A stretch of 64,000 bases of DNA. Origin: Myxococcales bacterium (GTDB lineage Bacteria; Myxococcota_A; Polyangia; Palsa-1104). The stretch spans positions 1-64,000 of the forward strand of contig PNAM01000081.1 in assembly GCA_003170275.1 (NCBI GenBank), given 5' to 3'. This document shows, piece after piece, positions 8,390-18,123 of this stretch; positions within the stretch are counted from its first letter, which is position 1; each line of letters starts with the position of its first letter. The notes beneath the pieces are model-generated. The model saw nothing but the letters and a program-made list of their open reading frames with translations. It had not been told where the DNA came from and did no database searches. A program made the position numbers and the translations under genes.

Positions 8390-9433
8390 ATGGCGAAGAA
8401 TTGTATCGGCCTGGACCTGGGATCGAGCGCAGTGAAGCTCACCCAGGTGAAGAAGGGGAGGGGCGGGTTCCAGCTCCTCAACTTCGGCATCGAGCCGGTT
8501 CCCCCGGATACCATCGTCGACGGCGCCATCCTCAACCACTCCGGCGTGGTGGACGCGGTCCGCGCGCTCTTCGATCGGCTCAAGATCAAGCAGAAGGAGG
8601 TCGCGCTCGCGATCTCGGGCAACGCCCTCATCATCAAGAAGATCTTCGTGCCGGCGATGACGCCCGAAGAGCTCGAGGAGCAGGTGCCCTGGGAAGCGGA
8701 GCACCACATCCCGTTCAACAAGAACGACGTCGAGATCGATTACCAGACGCTGGGCGGCAAGAACGCGGCGGGGCAGATGGAGCTCTTGCTGGTGGCCGCG
8801 AAGAAAGAAGTGGTCGCCGACTACGCGGCGGTCGCGCGCGAGGCGCAGCTGATCCCGGTGGTGGTCGACGTGGCGGCGTTCGCGGTGCAGAACGGGTTCG
8901 AGGCCGCGTATGGGATCACCAACGACGTGGTGGCGCTGATCAACATCGGGGCGTCGCTCTCCACCATTAATATACTGGCCAACGGGTCGAGCGCGTTCAC
9001 CCGCGACGTGACCACCGGCGGCAACTCGTTCACCGACGACATCAAGCGGCACCTGGCGGTGTCGGGCGAAGAGGCCGAGGCCATGAAGGTGGCGTTCTCC
9101 GAAGGTGACGCGTCGCAGGACGTCGCGCGCATCCTGCAGGGAACCGCCAACCAGATGGCCGGCGAGTTCCAGAAGTCGATCGACTTCTTCCTCTCGTCGC
9201 ACCCGGACGCGAGCATCACCAAGGTCTACTTGTCGGGAGGCTCGGCGCGGGTTCCGCCGCTTCTGCAAGCGATCGAAGGCCGCGCCCGCGTGCCGGTCGA
9301 GGTGATGGAGCCGTTCAGGAACGCGCAGCATCCGTCCAGCCTGGACGACGCGTTCTTGCGCGCGCACGGCGCTCAGGGCGTGGTGTCGCTGGGCCTCGCC
9401 CTGCGCAGCCCGGGAGACAAGTTCGATGATTAA
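8390..9433 (+). CDS. pilM: Type IV pilus assembly protein PilM
   Basis: A 347-residue actin-like cytoplasmic protein of the type IV pilus alignment complex. It opens with the nucleotide-binding strand IGLDLGSSAVKL, has INIGASLSTINI as the second phosphate loop and LSGGSARVPPL as the adenosine motif, the FtsA/MreB-like arrangement of PilM. PilM binds the cytoplasmic N-terminus of PilN and links the inner-membrane platform to the motor. AAAGGTGAG precedes the ATG. The end overlaps pilN by eight bases, so the genes are translationally coupled. Confidence 0.96.
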   Translation: MAKNCIGLDLGSSAVKLTQVKKGRGGFQLLNFGIEPVPPDTIVDGAILNHSGVVDAVRALFDRLKIKQKEVALAISGNALIIKKIFVPAMTPEELEEQVPWEAEHHIPFNKNDVEIDYQTLGGKNAAGQMELLLVAAKKEVVADYAAVAREAQLIPVVVDVAAFAVQNGFEAAYGITNDVVALINIGASLSTINILANGSSAFTRDVTTGGNSFTDDIKRHLAVSGEEAEAMKVAFSEGDASQDVARILQGTANQMAGEFQKSIDFFLSSHPDASITKVYLSGGSARVPPLLQAIEGRARVPVEVMEPFRNAQHPSSLDDAFLRAHGAQGVVSLGLALRSPGDKFDD

Positions 9434-10061
9434 GATCAACCTCCTACCGGTCAAGGCGGCCAAGCGGCGCGCGCAAGGACAGCAGCAGCTGTTCATCGGC
9501 GCGGCGGTGCTCACCACGACGCTGGTGGGCATCATCATCGTTCACAGCGTCGAGGCGGCGAAGATCGAGAAGGTCCGCAGCGAGAACCAGACCACCTCGG
9601 CGGCGATCGCGCGCCTCAAGGCCGAGATCGGCGACTACGAGCTGGTCAAGGCGCAGCGCGACGAGCTGATCCGCCAGCGTGATGCGATCAAGCGGCTGCA
9701 GGCGAACCGCTCGGGGCCGGTGTGGATGATGCGCGAGCTCTCCGACATCCTGACCAGGGGCAAGGGCCCGACGTTCAACAAGGAGCAGTACGAAGAGCAG
9801 CTCAAGCGCTTTCCCGACGCCGGGTTCAACCCGAACTGGGAGCCCAAACGCGTGTGGCTGCTCAGCTACGAGGAGAAGGCGCACGCGGTCAAGTTCAAGG
9901 GCGGCGCCAAGAGCGATGAAGACGTCGCAGAGTTCTTGAAGCGCCTGAAGCAGTCGGCGTTCTTCTCCGACGTCTATTGGCAGCAGACCCAACCGCAGTT
10001 CGACACCAAGTCGAACGTCGCGTACGTGGTCTTCGACGTCACCTGCAAGGTGAACTACTAA
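9426..10061 (+). CDS. pilN: Type IV pilus assembly protein PilN
   Basis: A 211-residue bitopic inner-membrane protein. The N-terminus MIKINLLPVK matches the conserved PilM-binding INLLP motif of PilN. One membrane helix follows at about 19-41, then a coiled coil (about 42-80) and a periplasmic ferredoxin-like domain that pairs with PilO. It overlaps pilM by eight bases, and its stop shares a TAATG junction with pilO. Confidence 0.95.
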   Translation: MIKINLLPVKAAKRRAQGQQQLFIGAAVLTTTLVGIIIVHSVEAAKIEKVRSENQTTSAAIARLKAEIGDYELVKAQRDELIRQRDAIKRLQANRSGPVWMMRELSDILTRGKGPTFNKEQYEEQLKRFPDAGFNPNWEPKRVWLLSYEEKAHAVKFKGGAKSDEDVAEFLKRLKQSAFFSDVYWQQTQPQFDTKSNVAYVVFDVTCKVNY

Positions 10062-10702
10062 TGCAGGCCCTATTCGACAGGCTCGCCGCGGTCTCGTTGG
10101 CCATCAAGTCCGGCGTGCTGGTGGGGTTGGTGCTGCTGCTCGGCGCAGGCTACTGGTACTTCTTCTACTCGGACATGCAGGACGAGATGGACGAGCTGCA
10201 GAAGCAGGCGGACAAGCTGCACAAGGAGAAGGCCGAGTACGAGAAGCGCAAGCAGGAGTACCTGGCGTTCCGCAACGAGGTGAACGCGCTGCTCGAGGAG
10301 CAGAAGGAGCTGCTGCGGGTGCTGCCCAAGTCGGACGACATCGAGCAGTTCATCGAGAGCGTGCAGTCGCAGATCGAGCTGTCGGGGTTGACCAAGGTCG
10401 GCTCGATTCGCGACGCGGCGCAGCCGGTGGAGATGTATGTCAAGATCCCGATCCGCATGTCGCTGGTGGGCACCTACCACCAGATCAACCACTTCTTCAA
10501 GAACGTGGGTGACCTGAAGCGGATCGTCAACATCGAGGATCTGCAGATGTCGCCGGTGAACAGCGATGCGTCGCTGGCGCAGGCGACCCTGCTCAACGCC
10601 AAGTTCATCGCCACGACGTTCCAGTTTCAGGACAAGGGCAACCGTTCCGCCGGGCCGATCAAGCCGACCGGCACGTCGATCACGTCCGGGGGTGGCAAAT
10701 GA
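10061..10702 (+). CDS. pilO: Type IV pilus assembly protein PilO
   Basis: A 213-residue inner-membrane protein with a single helix near 19-41, a charged coiled coil (about 42-95) and a periplasmic domain that forms heterodimers with PilN and contacts PilP. The ATG at 10061 overlaps the pilN stop (TAATG), and its own stop overlaps the pilP ATG, so the start is well supported. The tail is Gly/Thr/Ser rich and probably disordered. Confidence 0.94.
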   Translation: MQALFDRLAAVSLAIKSGVLVGLVLLLGAGYWYFFYSDMQDEMDELQKQADKLHKEKAEYEKRKQEYLAFRNEVNALLEEQKELLRVLPKSDDIEQFIESVQSQIELSGLTKVGSIRDAAQPVEMYVKIPIRMSLVGTYHQINHFFKNVGDLKRIVNIEDLQMSPVNSDASLAQATLLNAKFIATTFQFQDKGNRSAGPIKPTGTSITSGGGK

Positions 10703-11277
10703 TGCGCCCGAGCGGGAGCCTGGTGTTGGCGGTCCTTTTGGGGTTGAGCGCGTGCGGCGGAGAGCCGCCGGAGCCGCCGCCGAAGGCCAAGGCCGCGCCG
10801 GCCGCGACGGGACCTGCACCGGGCACGCCCGTGTCGGCACTCACGCCGCCGCCCCCGCCGATGTCCAAAGAAGGCTTGTTGGCCGAGGTGCGCAAGCGTC
10901 AGCTGACCAACGAGGACTTCGTCGAGAGCGATACCAACCGCGATCCGTTCCGCTCGTACCTGGCGACCTTCGCGACGCAGGCGCCGATCGTCGGCAAGCA
11001 GCACAAGATCGTCTTGCAGAAGTTCGGGCTCGACGAGCTCAAGCTGGTGGCGATCGTTCAAGGCGACGGCGTGGCGCCACGCGCGATGTTCGTCGATCCG
11101 AGCGGCATGGGCGTGAACGTGGTGCGCGCCGACCACGTGTCCAAGGCGGACGCGACGGTGGTGCGCATCGCGCCGGACCGGGTGTTCTTCGAGATCGAAG
11201 AGGACGCGGGGAGCGGCAAGACCAAGAAGATCGAGCGCGTGATCGAGCTGCACGCGGGGGAAGTGGTGACGCAGTGA
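10699..11277 (+). CDS. pilP: Type IV pilus lipoprotein PilP
   Basis: A 192-residue inner-membrane lipoprotein with lipobox LSAC near residue 19, a Pro/Ala-rich linker (about 23-60) and a C-terminal beta domain that begins at the conserved RDPFRSY and includes ELKLVAIVQG. PilP links the PilN/PilO platform to the periplasmic N-domains of the PilQ secretin. It overlaps pilO by four bases, and pilQ starts 43 bases after its stop. Confidence 0.93.
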   Translation: MMRPSGSLVLAVLLGLSACGGEPPEPPPKAKAAPAATGPAPGTPVSALTPPPPPMSKEGLLAEVRKRQLTNEDFVESDTNRDPFRSYLATFATQAPIVGKQHKIVLQKFGLDELKLVAIVQGDGVAPRAMFVDPSGMGVNVVRADHVSKADATVVRIAPDRVFFEIEEDAGSGKTKKIERVIELHAGEVVTQ

Positions 11278-11320
11278 GAATTATTTTTCTGAGCTTGGTG
11301 CCTAACAACAGGAGCCGGCG

Positions 11321-14300
11321 ATGAAGCGGTTGAGACTTATTGGATTGACGATGATCGTGGCCAGCGCGCCATTGGTTGCGCGCGCCGAGCCGAACGTCGT
11401 CTCGAAGGTGACTGCTCGCGCCGAGGGCGCGAAGACCATCGTCACCGTCCACGGGTCGGCGACACCCAGCTTCACGGCGTACCGGCTCGAGCGGCCGTCG
11501 CGGGTGGTGGTCGATCTGGCCGACGGACGCGTGCAGAGCGTGGACGGGCCGATCGACGTCGACACCTGGGCGGTGGGCCAGATCGGCACCGCGCAGTATG
11601 CCGACGAGAACAGCCGCACGGCGCGCGTGATGATCGGCTTCAAGCGGGCCGCCAGCTACGACGTGCGCGCCAAGGGCCACGACGTGATCGTCACGGTGAC
11701 GGCGGACGAGGCGCCGCCCGCGGATTACGGAGCGGACGCGCGCAAGATCGAGGCGCAGAAGACCGATGAGGCCAAGGCGCGCCGCGCGGAGGCGGAGCAG
11801 GCGACGCAGGTGACCGAGCAGAAGAAGGCGCAGGCGGTCGAGGCGCTCAAGCAGGTCGAGCAGTCGCGCAAGGAAGCGGACCAGGCGCGCAAAGCAGCGG
11901 AAGTCGCACGCGTCAACGCCGAGCGGGCGTGGCGCGAGACCGAGGCGCAGAAGAAGCAGATGGAGAAGGCCCGCGCCGAGGAAGAGGTGCGGCTCCGAGC
12001 GCTCAAGGAAGCGCGCGCGGAAGAGGAGCGCCGGGCGGTGCAGCAGGGCGTGGCGCAGAAGGCCGAAGCCGAGGCGACGGCGCGCGCCGATCAGATGAAC
12101 AAGGACGCCGAGGCGGCGCGGGCGCGGGCCCGGGCGGCGCAGGACGAGCTGGAGCGGGTGGTCGCGGCGCGCAAGACCGAGCAGGCGCGGCTCAAGAGCA
12201 TTCAAGACGAGGCGTCGCGCGTCGGGCAGAAGTCTTCGGCCGAGCTGCAGCGTTCGTCGGCGGAGCTGCAGAAGAGCGCGGCCGAGATGGAGCGGCTGCG
12301 GGCGGATCGCGAGCGCGAGCAGAAGCGGCTCGAGGCGTTGCGGGCCGAGGCCGATCAGCTGGTCAAGACGCGCGCCGAAGAGGGCCGAAAGCTGGTCGAG
12401 GCGCAGGCGCAGGCGCGCCGGCTGCAAGAGCTCAAGGCGGCGCGTATCGAAGAGACGCGGCTGATCGCGGAGAAGCGGGCGCAGGCGTCGGAGGCGGCGC
12501 GCGCGGCGGAAGAGCGGCGCATGGCGGCGCAGGCCGACGAGGCCGAGCGGTTGGCGCGCGTGGCGCAGGCGGCGCAGAAGCTGAAGGCGACCGAGGCGCA
12601 GACCGCCGAGGCGCAGGCGCAGGCGGCGAAGGCGCAGTCGAAGGCGGCGCTGGCGGCGCAGACGGCGGCGGATGCGGTGCAGCGCGAGACGGCCAAGGTC
12701 GAGAGGCTGCGCGCCGAGTCGCGGCGGCTGGCGCAAGAATCCGAGCTGGCCAAGATGGAAGCGAACCGGCAGCGGGCCGAGAGCCAGCGGCTGTTCGCGG
12801 TGCAGGAGATCGAGCGCGCGCGCATCGACCACGAGCGCGCCGAGGCCAAGCGCATCGCCGAGAAGCGCGCGCAGGACGCGGACAAGGCGTCGCACCTGGT
12901 GGCGCTGGCGTCTCAGTCGTCGAGCAAGATGGAGGCGGCCGAGCAGCAGGCGCGCCGCGTCGCCGAAGAGCGCGCCAAAGAGAGCGCCAAGCTCGAAGAG
13001 GCGCGCAAAGAGGCGCAGAAGCTCGCCGACAAGCGCGTCGAGGAGCAGCGCCGGCTGGCCGAGGCGCGCGCCGAGGCGCAGCGGCAGGCCGAAGAGCACG
13101 CCCGCGAGCTCAAGACGCTGATCGACAAGCGCGTGTCCGAAGAGGCCAAGCTCGATGCGACGCGCAAGGAGACCGTGCGGCTGTCGGCGGAGCTGGAGAA
13201 GAAGGGGCACGAGCGGCAGGTGCTGATGGAGAAGCAGGCGCTCGATCAGTCCAAGATCGAGGCGCAGGCGGCCCGGGCGCAAGCCCAGCAATCGAAGCTC
13301 GATCGCGAGAATCGTTCGCTCGAGCAGAAGGTGGCGGCGGCCAAGACCGAGCTCACGCGGCTCGAGCTGCAGGCGCAAGCGCGCCTGGCCATCGTGCCGA
13401 CGCCGGCGAGGGTGGCGGCGGCGATGGCACCAGTGGCGCCGGTCGTGGTGGCGCCCGCGCCGGTCAAGCAGCGGGATGCGCTGCCGGTGGTCAAGCTGCA
13501 GCGACCGCAGAAGCAGGCCCAGATCGCAGACGTGCGCTTCACCGACGAGGGCGAGACGGTGCGCGTGGTGGTGGAGCTCAAGGGCGAGGCCGCCTACACC
13601 GTGTTGCACGCGGACTCGAAGACCGCCGTGCTGCGCATCGCCGCGGCGGATCTTCCCAAGAAGCTCGAACGCACGCTCGACGTGGCGGCATATCGCGGGC
13701 CGCTCAAGAGCGTCTCGACCTATACCGATCCGGACGATCCGGGCGCCGTGCGCGTGGTGGCGAACTTCGAGGGTGACGCGGGCGCCGGCGGCGAGCCGAC
13801 GGTGACGCGCGACGGCGCGACCATCGCGTGGGACTTCCCGAAGGTGCAGGCGCGCTCGTATCCGCCGCAGCGCGTGGGCGCGTACGGCGCGTCGATCCCG
13901 CTGCAGACCGCGGTGGCCACGCCGACCTCGCTGGGGTCGGGCGCGGGCCAGGGCGGACGCCGGCGGCACGTGTACACCGGGCGGCGCATCAGCCTGGACT
14001 TCAAGGACATCGACATCCACAACGTGCTGCGCCTGCTCGCCGACGTGGGGCAGGTCAACATCGTCACCTCCGACGACGTCAAGGGCTCGGTCACCATCCG
14101 CATGGTCGACGTGCCGTGGGATCAGGCGCTCGACGTGATCTTGCGCGCCAAGACCCTGGGCATGCAGCGCGAGGGGAACCTGATCCGCGTGGCGCCGGCC
14201 GCGGTGCTCGAGAAGGAGCTGGAGGCGGAGATCGCGCGCGCCAAGGCGGCGGTCGAGCTCAAGCCGATCGATACGCGGCTCATCCCGCTGTCGTATGCGG

Positions 14301-15265
14301 ACGCGATGAAGCTGCGCGACCGCGTGCAGGACGTGATGTCGCCGCGCGGCAAGGTGTCGATCGACGAGCGCACCAACATGCTGATCGTCAGCGACGTGGC
14401 GGCCAACATCGCGCTGGCCGAGGACCTGGTGCGCAACCTGGATACGCAGACGCCGCAGGTGCTGATCGAGGCGCGCATCGTCGAAGCGCGCACCACCTTC
14501 ACGCGCGACATCGGCATCCAGTGGGGCGGCAACACCATCAACTCTGCGGCCACTGGCAACGCCACCGGCATCGCGTTCCCATCCACCGTCGGCCTGGCAG
14601 GCGGCGCGACCGACGCGATCTCGCCAACCGGCGGTCTGCAGGGCGGCGCCGCGGTCTCGCCCAACTACGTGGTCAACCTGCCGGCCGCGGTCGGCACCGG
14701 ATCAGGCGGCGGCATCGGCCTGACGCTCGGCTCGGTCAACGGCGCGGTCAACATCAACCTGCGCCTGTCGTCGCTGGAGAACACTGGCAACGTGCGCATC
14801 ATCTCGGCGCCGAAGATCACCACGCTCGACAACATCGAGGCGTCGATCGAGCAGGGCGTGGCGATCCCGATCTCGGTGGTCAGCGCGGCCGGCACCAACA
14901 CGGTGTTCGTCGATGCCAAGCTGAACCTGACGGTCAAGCCGCACGTGACCAACGAGGGCAGCATCATCATGCTGGTGAACATCACGCGTAACGAGCCCGA
15001 CTTCGTCAACGTCGGCGCGCGTGGCGATCCGACGATTCTCAAGAAGCAGGCCAAGACCGAGATGTTGGTGCGCGATGGAGACACCGCGGTCATCGGCGGC
15101 ATCTATACGAGGAACACCGGCTTGTCGTACGCCAAGGTGCCCTGGTTCGCGGACATCCCGGTGATCGGTTGGCTGTTCAAGGCCCGCCGCGAGAACGACG
15201 ATCGCACCGAGCTCCTCATCTTCATCACCCCGCGCATCGTCAACCGCGCGGTGGTCAAGCGGTAG
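11321..15265 (+). CDS. pilQ: PilQ secretin with a very long coiled-coil insertion
   Basis: A 1314-residue outer-membrane secretin, far longer than the usual 700-900. Order: signal peptide (1-22), first AMIN domain (about 25-130), a continuous Ala/Glu/Arg/Gln/Lys-rich helix (about 140-690), a second AMIN domain (about 734-839), the STN/N0 domain (about 887-957), then N1 and the secretin barrel ending in ELLIFITPRIVN. AMIN domains bind peptidoglycan and the barrel is the pilus exit pore. The helix looks like TolA-type periplasmic spacers. No frameshift is seen and the frame is uninterrupted, so the insertion is part of the gene. Confidence 0.95.
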   Translation: MKRLRLIGLTMIVASAPLVARAEPNVVSKVTARAEGAKTIVTVHGSATPSFTAYRLERPSRVVVDLADGRVQSVDGPIDVDTWAVGQIGTAQYADENSRTARVMIGFKRAASYDVRAKGHDVIVTVTADEAPPADYGADARKIEAQKTDEAKARRAEAEQATQVTEQKKAQAVEALKQVEQSRKEADQARKAAEVARVNAERAWRETEAQKKQMEKARAEEEVRLRALKEARAEEERRAVQQGVAQKAEAEATARADQMNKDAEAARARARAAQDELERVVAARKTEQARLKSIQDEASRVGQKSSAELQRSSAELQKSAAEMERLRADREREQKRLEALRAEADQLVKTRAEEGRKLVEAQAQARRLQELKAARIEETRLIAEKRAQASEAARAAEERRMAAQADEAERLARVAQAAQKLKATEAQTAEAQAQAAKAQSKAALAAQTAADAVQRETAKVERLRAESRRLAQESELAKMEANRQRAESQRLFAVQEIERARIDHERAEAKRIAEKRAQDADKASHLVALASQSSSKMEAAEQQARRVAEERAKESAKLEEARKEAQKLADKRVEEQRRLAEARAEAQRQAEEHARELKTLIDKRVSEEAKLDATRKETVRLSAELEKKGHERQVLMEKQALDQSKIEAQAARAQAQQSKLDRENRSLEQKVAAAKTELTRLELQAQARLAIVPTPARVAAAMAPVAPVVVAPAPVKQRDALPVVKLQRPQKQAQIADVRFTDEGETVRVVVELKGEAAYTVLHADSKTAVLRIAAADLPKKLERTLDVAAYRGPLKSVSTYTDPDDPGAVRVVANFEGDAGAGGEPTVTRDGATIAWDFPKVQARSYPPQRVGAYGASIPLQTAVATPTSLGSGAGQGGRRRHVYTGRRISLDFKDIDIHNVLRLLADVGQVNIVTSDDVKGSVTIRMVDVPWDQALDVILRAKTLGMQREGNLIRVAPAAVLEKELEAEIARAKAAVELKPIDTRLIPLSYADAMKLRDRVQDVMSPRGKVSIDERTNMLIVSDVAANIALAEDLVRNLDTQTPQVLIEARIVEARTTFTRDIGIQWGGNTINSAATGNATGIAFPSTVGLAGGATDAISPTGGLQGGAAVSPNYVVNLPAAVGTGSGGGIGLTLGSVNGAVNINLRLSSLENTGNVRIISAPKITTLDNIEASIEQGVAIPISVVSAAGTNTVFVDAKLNLTVKPHVTNEGSIIMLVNITRNEPDFVNVGARGDPTILKKQAKTEMLVRDGDTAVIGGIYTRNTGLSYAKVPWFADIPVIGWLFKARRENDDRTELLIFITPRIVNRAVVKR

Positions 15266-15271
15266 ACGACC

Positions 15272-16444
15272 GTGCCTCGACTCCGGCTGCTGACGGCCGG
15301 CGAGTCGCACGGGCCTGGCCTGGTCGCCATCCTCGAAGGCTTGCCGCACGGGCTCGCCGTCGAGCAGGCGGCGATCGATCTCGACCTCAAGCGCCGGCAG
15401 GGCGGGTATGGCCGCGGCGGACGCATGAAGATCGAGAAGGACCAGGTCGAGGTGCTGAGCGGCCTGCGCGGCGGAAAGACGCTCGGCTCGCCGCTGGCGA
15501 TGGTGGTGCGCAACCTCGACTTCGCGTCGTGGACCGACGTGATGGATCCGTTCGCCCCGCCGTCGGGCGAGCGGGCCAAGGCGCTCACGCGGCCACGGCC
15601 GGGGCACGCGGATCTGGCGGGCGCGCTCAAGCTCGGGCTGCACGACGCGCGCGACGTGCTCGAGCGCTCCTCGGCGCGCTCGACGACCGTTCGCGTGGCG
15701 GCGGGCGCGGTGTGCAAGGCGCTGCTTGGCGCGTGCGGCGCGCAGATCTTTGCGCACGTGACGCGCATCGGCACGGCTGTAGCGCCGCCGCTGTCCTCCG
15801 ATCTCGACCTGCGCGTCGCGCGCGATCGCGCGGAGAAATCCGAGGTGCGCTGCGTGGACGACGCCGCCTCGGCGCAGATGATCGAGGCGATCAAGGACGC
15901 GCAGAAGGCCGGCGACTCGCTCGGCGGCGTGGTCGAGGTGGTGTGCTGGGGGCTGGTGCCGGGCCTGGGCAGCCACGTGGAGTGGGACCTGCGGCTCGAC
16001 GGGCGGATCGCGCAGGCGCTGATGTCGATCCAGGCCATGAAGGGCGTGGAGATCGGGCTCGGCTTTCAGACCGCGGAGCGGCGCGGCTCCGAGGTGCACG
16101 ATCCGATCTTCTTCGACGAGGGATCGTTCTTCCGTCCGACCAATCACGCCGGCGGGATCGAGGGCGGCATCACCAATGGAGAGCCGGTGGTGGTGCGCGC
16201 GGCAATGAAGCCGATCCCCACGCTGGCGCGCCCGTTGCCGTCGGTAGATCTGGCCACCAAGGAGCCGTTCGACGCGCAGAAGGAGCGCACCGATTCGTGC
16301 GCGGTGCCGGCGGCGGCGGTGGTGGCCGAGGCCGCGCTGGCGTTCGTGCTGGCCGATGCGTTGCTCGACAAGACCGGGGGCGACTCGATGGACGAGGTCT
16401 CCCGCAACCTGCAGGCCTATCGCGATGCCCTTGCCAAGTATTGA
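15272..16444 (+). CDS. aroC: Chorismate synthase
   Basis: A 390-residue enzyme making chorismate from 5-enolpyruvylshikimate 3-phosphate with reduced FMN, the last shikimate-pathway step. Family signatures: GESHGPGL at 10-17, the RPGHAD block, ERSSARSTT and FRPTNHAGGIEGGITNGEP. It starts at GTG six bases after the pilQ stop, with no promoter between, so it is co-transcribed with the pilus genes. Its 3' end overlaps aroK by 20 bases. Length is normal. Confidence 0.96.
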   Translation: MPRLRLLTAGESHGPGLVAILEGLPHGLAVEQAAIDLDLKRRQGGYGRGGRMKIEKDQVEVLSGLRGGKTLGSPLAMVVRNLDFASWTDVMDPFAPPSGERAKALTRPRPGHADLAGALKLGLHDARDVLERSSARSTTVRVAAGAVCKALLGACGAQIFAHVTRIGTAVAPPLSSDLDLRVARDRAEKSEVRCVDDAASAQMIEAIKDAQKAGDSLGGVVEVVCWGLVPGLGSHVEWDLRLDGRIAQALMSIQAMKGVEIGLGFQTAERRGSEVHDPIFFDEGSFFRPTNHAGGIEGGITNGEPVVVRAAMKPIPTLARPLPSVDLATKEPFDAQKERTDSCAVPAAAVVAEAALAFVLADALLDKTGGDSMDEVSRNLQAYRDALAKY

Positions 16445-16958
16445 AGGCCGGCCGGTGTTCTTGATCGGGTTCATGGGGACCGGCAAGTCCACCGTCGGCC
16501 GCCTCCTGGCGGCGCGGCTCGCGCGGCCGTTCGTCGATCTCGACGAGCAGGTCGAGTCGGAGGCCAACGCGTCGATCCCCGAGATCTTCGCCGCCGAAGG
16601 GGAAGCGGGGTTTCGCCGGCGCGAGGCCGAGGTGGTGCGCCGCGTGACGGGCGAGGGCGGCGCGCAGGTGATCGCGGTGGGCGGCGGCGCGCCGTGTCAT
16701 GGCGACAGCCTCGAGCGCCTGCTGGCGGCCGGCGTGGTGGTGGGCCTGGACGCGAGCGCTACGGAGATCCTGACGCGGGTCGGGGACGCGTCGTCGCGGC
16801 CGCTGCTCGCCGCCGCAGCGGATCCACGCGCCGAGGTCTCTCGGCTGCTCGGCGTGCGTGCCGCGTTCTACGCGCGCGCGCACACCACCGTGCACACCGA
16901 CGGGGTCGCGCCGTCGGCGGTGGTCGCGCGCATCCTCGAGGAGCTGGGCACGTGCTGA
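16425..16958 (+). CDS. aroK: Shikimate kinase
   Basis: A 177-residue nucleoside-monophosphate-kinase fold enzyme that phosphorylates shikimate with ATP. P-loop GFMGTGKS at 15-22, shikimate-binding VDLDEQVE (Asp38, Asp40), FRRREAEV, and VGGGAP. The ATG at 16425 lies within the end of aroC, giving a 20-base overlap. The aroK-aroB order directly after pilMNOPQ is a known arrangement in gamma-proteobacteria such as Pseudomonas. Confidence 0.95.
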   Translation: MPLPSIEGRPVFLIGFMGTGKSTVGRLLAARLARPFVDLDEQVESEANASIPEIFAAEGEAGFRRREAEVVRRVTGEGGAQVIAVGGGAPCHGDSLERLLAAGVVVGLDASATEILTRVGDASSRPLLAAAADPRAEVSRLLGVRAAFYARAHTTVHTDGVAPSAVVARILEELGTC

Positions 16959-18097
16959 CCTGGGTCGACGTGCGGATGCCTTCGATCGAGCTCGATCGCT
17001 CGTACCTGATCTACATCGATCCCGACGCGGGCGCCGAGGTGCGCCTCGCCGATGCGTTGCAAAAGCGCGCGCAGGGCGGCGCGATCGGCGTGGTCACCGA
17101 CGAGACCGTGGCCATGCTGCACTGGGAGCGCATCGAGGCCGCGCTGCGCGACCGCGGGATGCGCGTGGTGAGCGTGGTGGTGCCCGACGGGGAGAGCTCC
17201 AAGACCCTGTCGCGCGCCGAGACGGTGGCGGAGAACTGGGTCCGCGGCGGCCTCGATCGCAAGTCGGTGGTGCTGGCGCTCGGCGGCGGCGTGGTGGGCG
17301 ATCTGGGCGGGTTCGTCGCGTCGGTGTTCCTGCGCGGCGTGCCGTACGTGCAGGTGCCGACCACGCTCCTGGCGCAGGTGGACTCGTCGGTGGGCGGCAA
17401 GACCGGCGTGAACCTGCCGTCGGGCAAGAACCTGATGGGCACCTTCCATCAGCCGCTGTTCGTCTACGCGGACATGAGCACGCTCACCACGCTGAGCGAG
17501 CGTGACGTGTCGTCGGGGTTGGCGGAGATCGTCAAGCACGGCGTGATCGCGGACCCGTCGCTGCTGGCGCTGCTCGAGGAGCGCGCCGAAGACGCGCGCA
17601 AGCCGATCGAGGAGCCGGTGTTGCTCGGCGAGCTGGTCAGGCGCTCGTGCACGATCAAGGCGCAGGTGGTGGCCGCCGACGAGCGCGAGACCGACGTGGG
17701 CCAACCGGGCGGCGGGCGCGCCCGGCTCAACTTCGGCCACACCGTCGGGCACGCGCTCGAGAGCGCGTCGGCGCACGCCCACAGCGCGGCCGGTCCGCTC
17801 CGTCACGGCGAGGCGGTGGCGCTCGGCATGCTGGCGGCGGCGCGCATCGGCGTGGCGCTCGGCCCCGGCGATCCCACGCTCGAGGCCCGGCTGGAGAAGC
17901 TCCTTCCGCGCCTGGGGCTGCCCATCGATCTCGATCGGCGGCTCGACGCGGGCGTGCTCGAACGGCTCAACGTGGACAAGAAGCGCTCGGGCGCGCGCAT
18001 TCACATGGTGTTGGTGGACCGCATCGGCTCGACGGTGATCACGCCGGTCGAGCCAGCGCGGTTGGCGGAAATCTTGCTGGGTTCGAAACCCCGATGA
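16952..18097 (+). CDS. aroB: 3-dehydroquinate synthase
   Basis: A 381-residue NAD+- and metal-dependent enzyme that cyclises DAHP to 3-dehydroquinate. Hallmarks: LGGGVVGDLGGFVASVFLRG for NAD, PTTLLAQVDSSVGGKTGVN, the KHGVIAD block and the metal ligands in FGHTVGHALE. GTG at 16952 overlaps the aroK stop and has GAGGAG eight bases before it; the ATG at 16976, eight codons later, is a reasonable alternative because the conserved fold begins at DRSYLIYI. It is the third shikimate gene in the run. Confidence 0.95.
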   Translation: MLTWVDVRMPSIELDRSYLIYIDPDAGAEVRLADALQKRAQGGAIGVVTDETVAMLHWERIEAALRDRGMRVVSVVVPDGESSKTLSRAETVAENWVRGGLDRKSVVLALGGGVVGDLGGFVASVFLRGVPYVQVPTTLLAQVDSSVGGKTGVNLPSGKNLMGTFHQPLFVYADMSTLTTLSERDVSSGLAEIVKHGVIADPSLLALLEERAEDARKPIEEPVLLGELVRRSCTIKAQVVAADERETDVGQPGGGRARLNFGHTVGHALESASAHAHSAAGPLRHGEAVALGMLAAARIGVALGPGDPTLEARLEKLLPRLGLPIDLDRRLDAGVLERLNVDKKRSGARIHMVLVDRIGSTVITPVEPARLAEILLGSKPR

Positions 18098-18123
18098 TAC
18101 GATCATCGAATGGAGGTACTCCA

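Noticed and set aside
11039..14020. A 993-codon open frame antisense to pilQ.
   Set aside because: It is a shadow of the GC-rich, Ala/Glu/Arg coiled coil. It has no ribosome site and an implausible Arg/Leu composition.
18078..18092. GGGTTCGAAACCC looks like a tRNA T-arm.
   Set aside because: It is the end of aroB (Leu-Gly-Ser-Lys-Pro-Arg); no complete cloverleaf exists around it.
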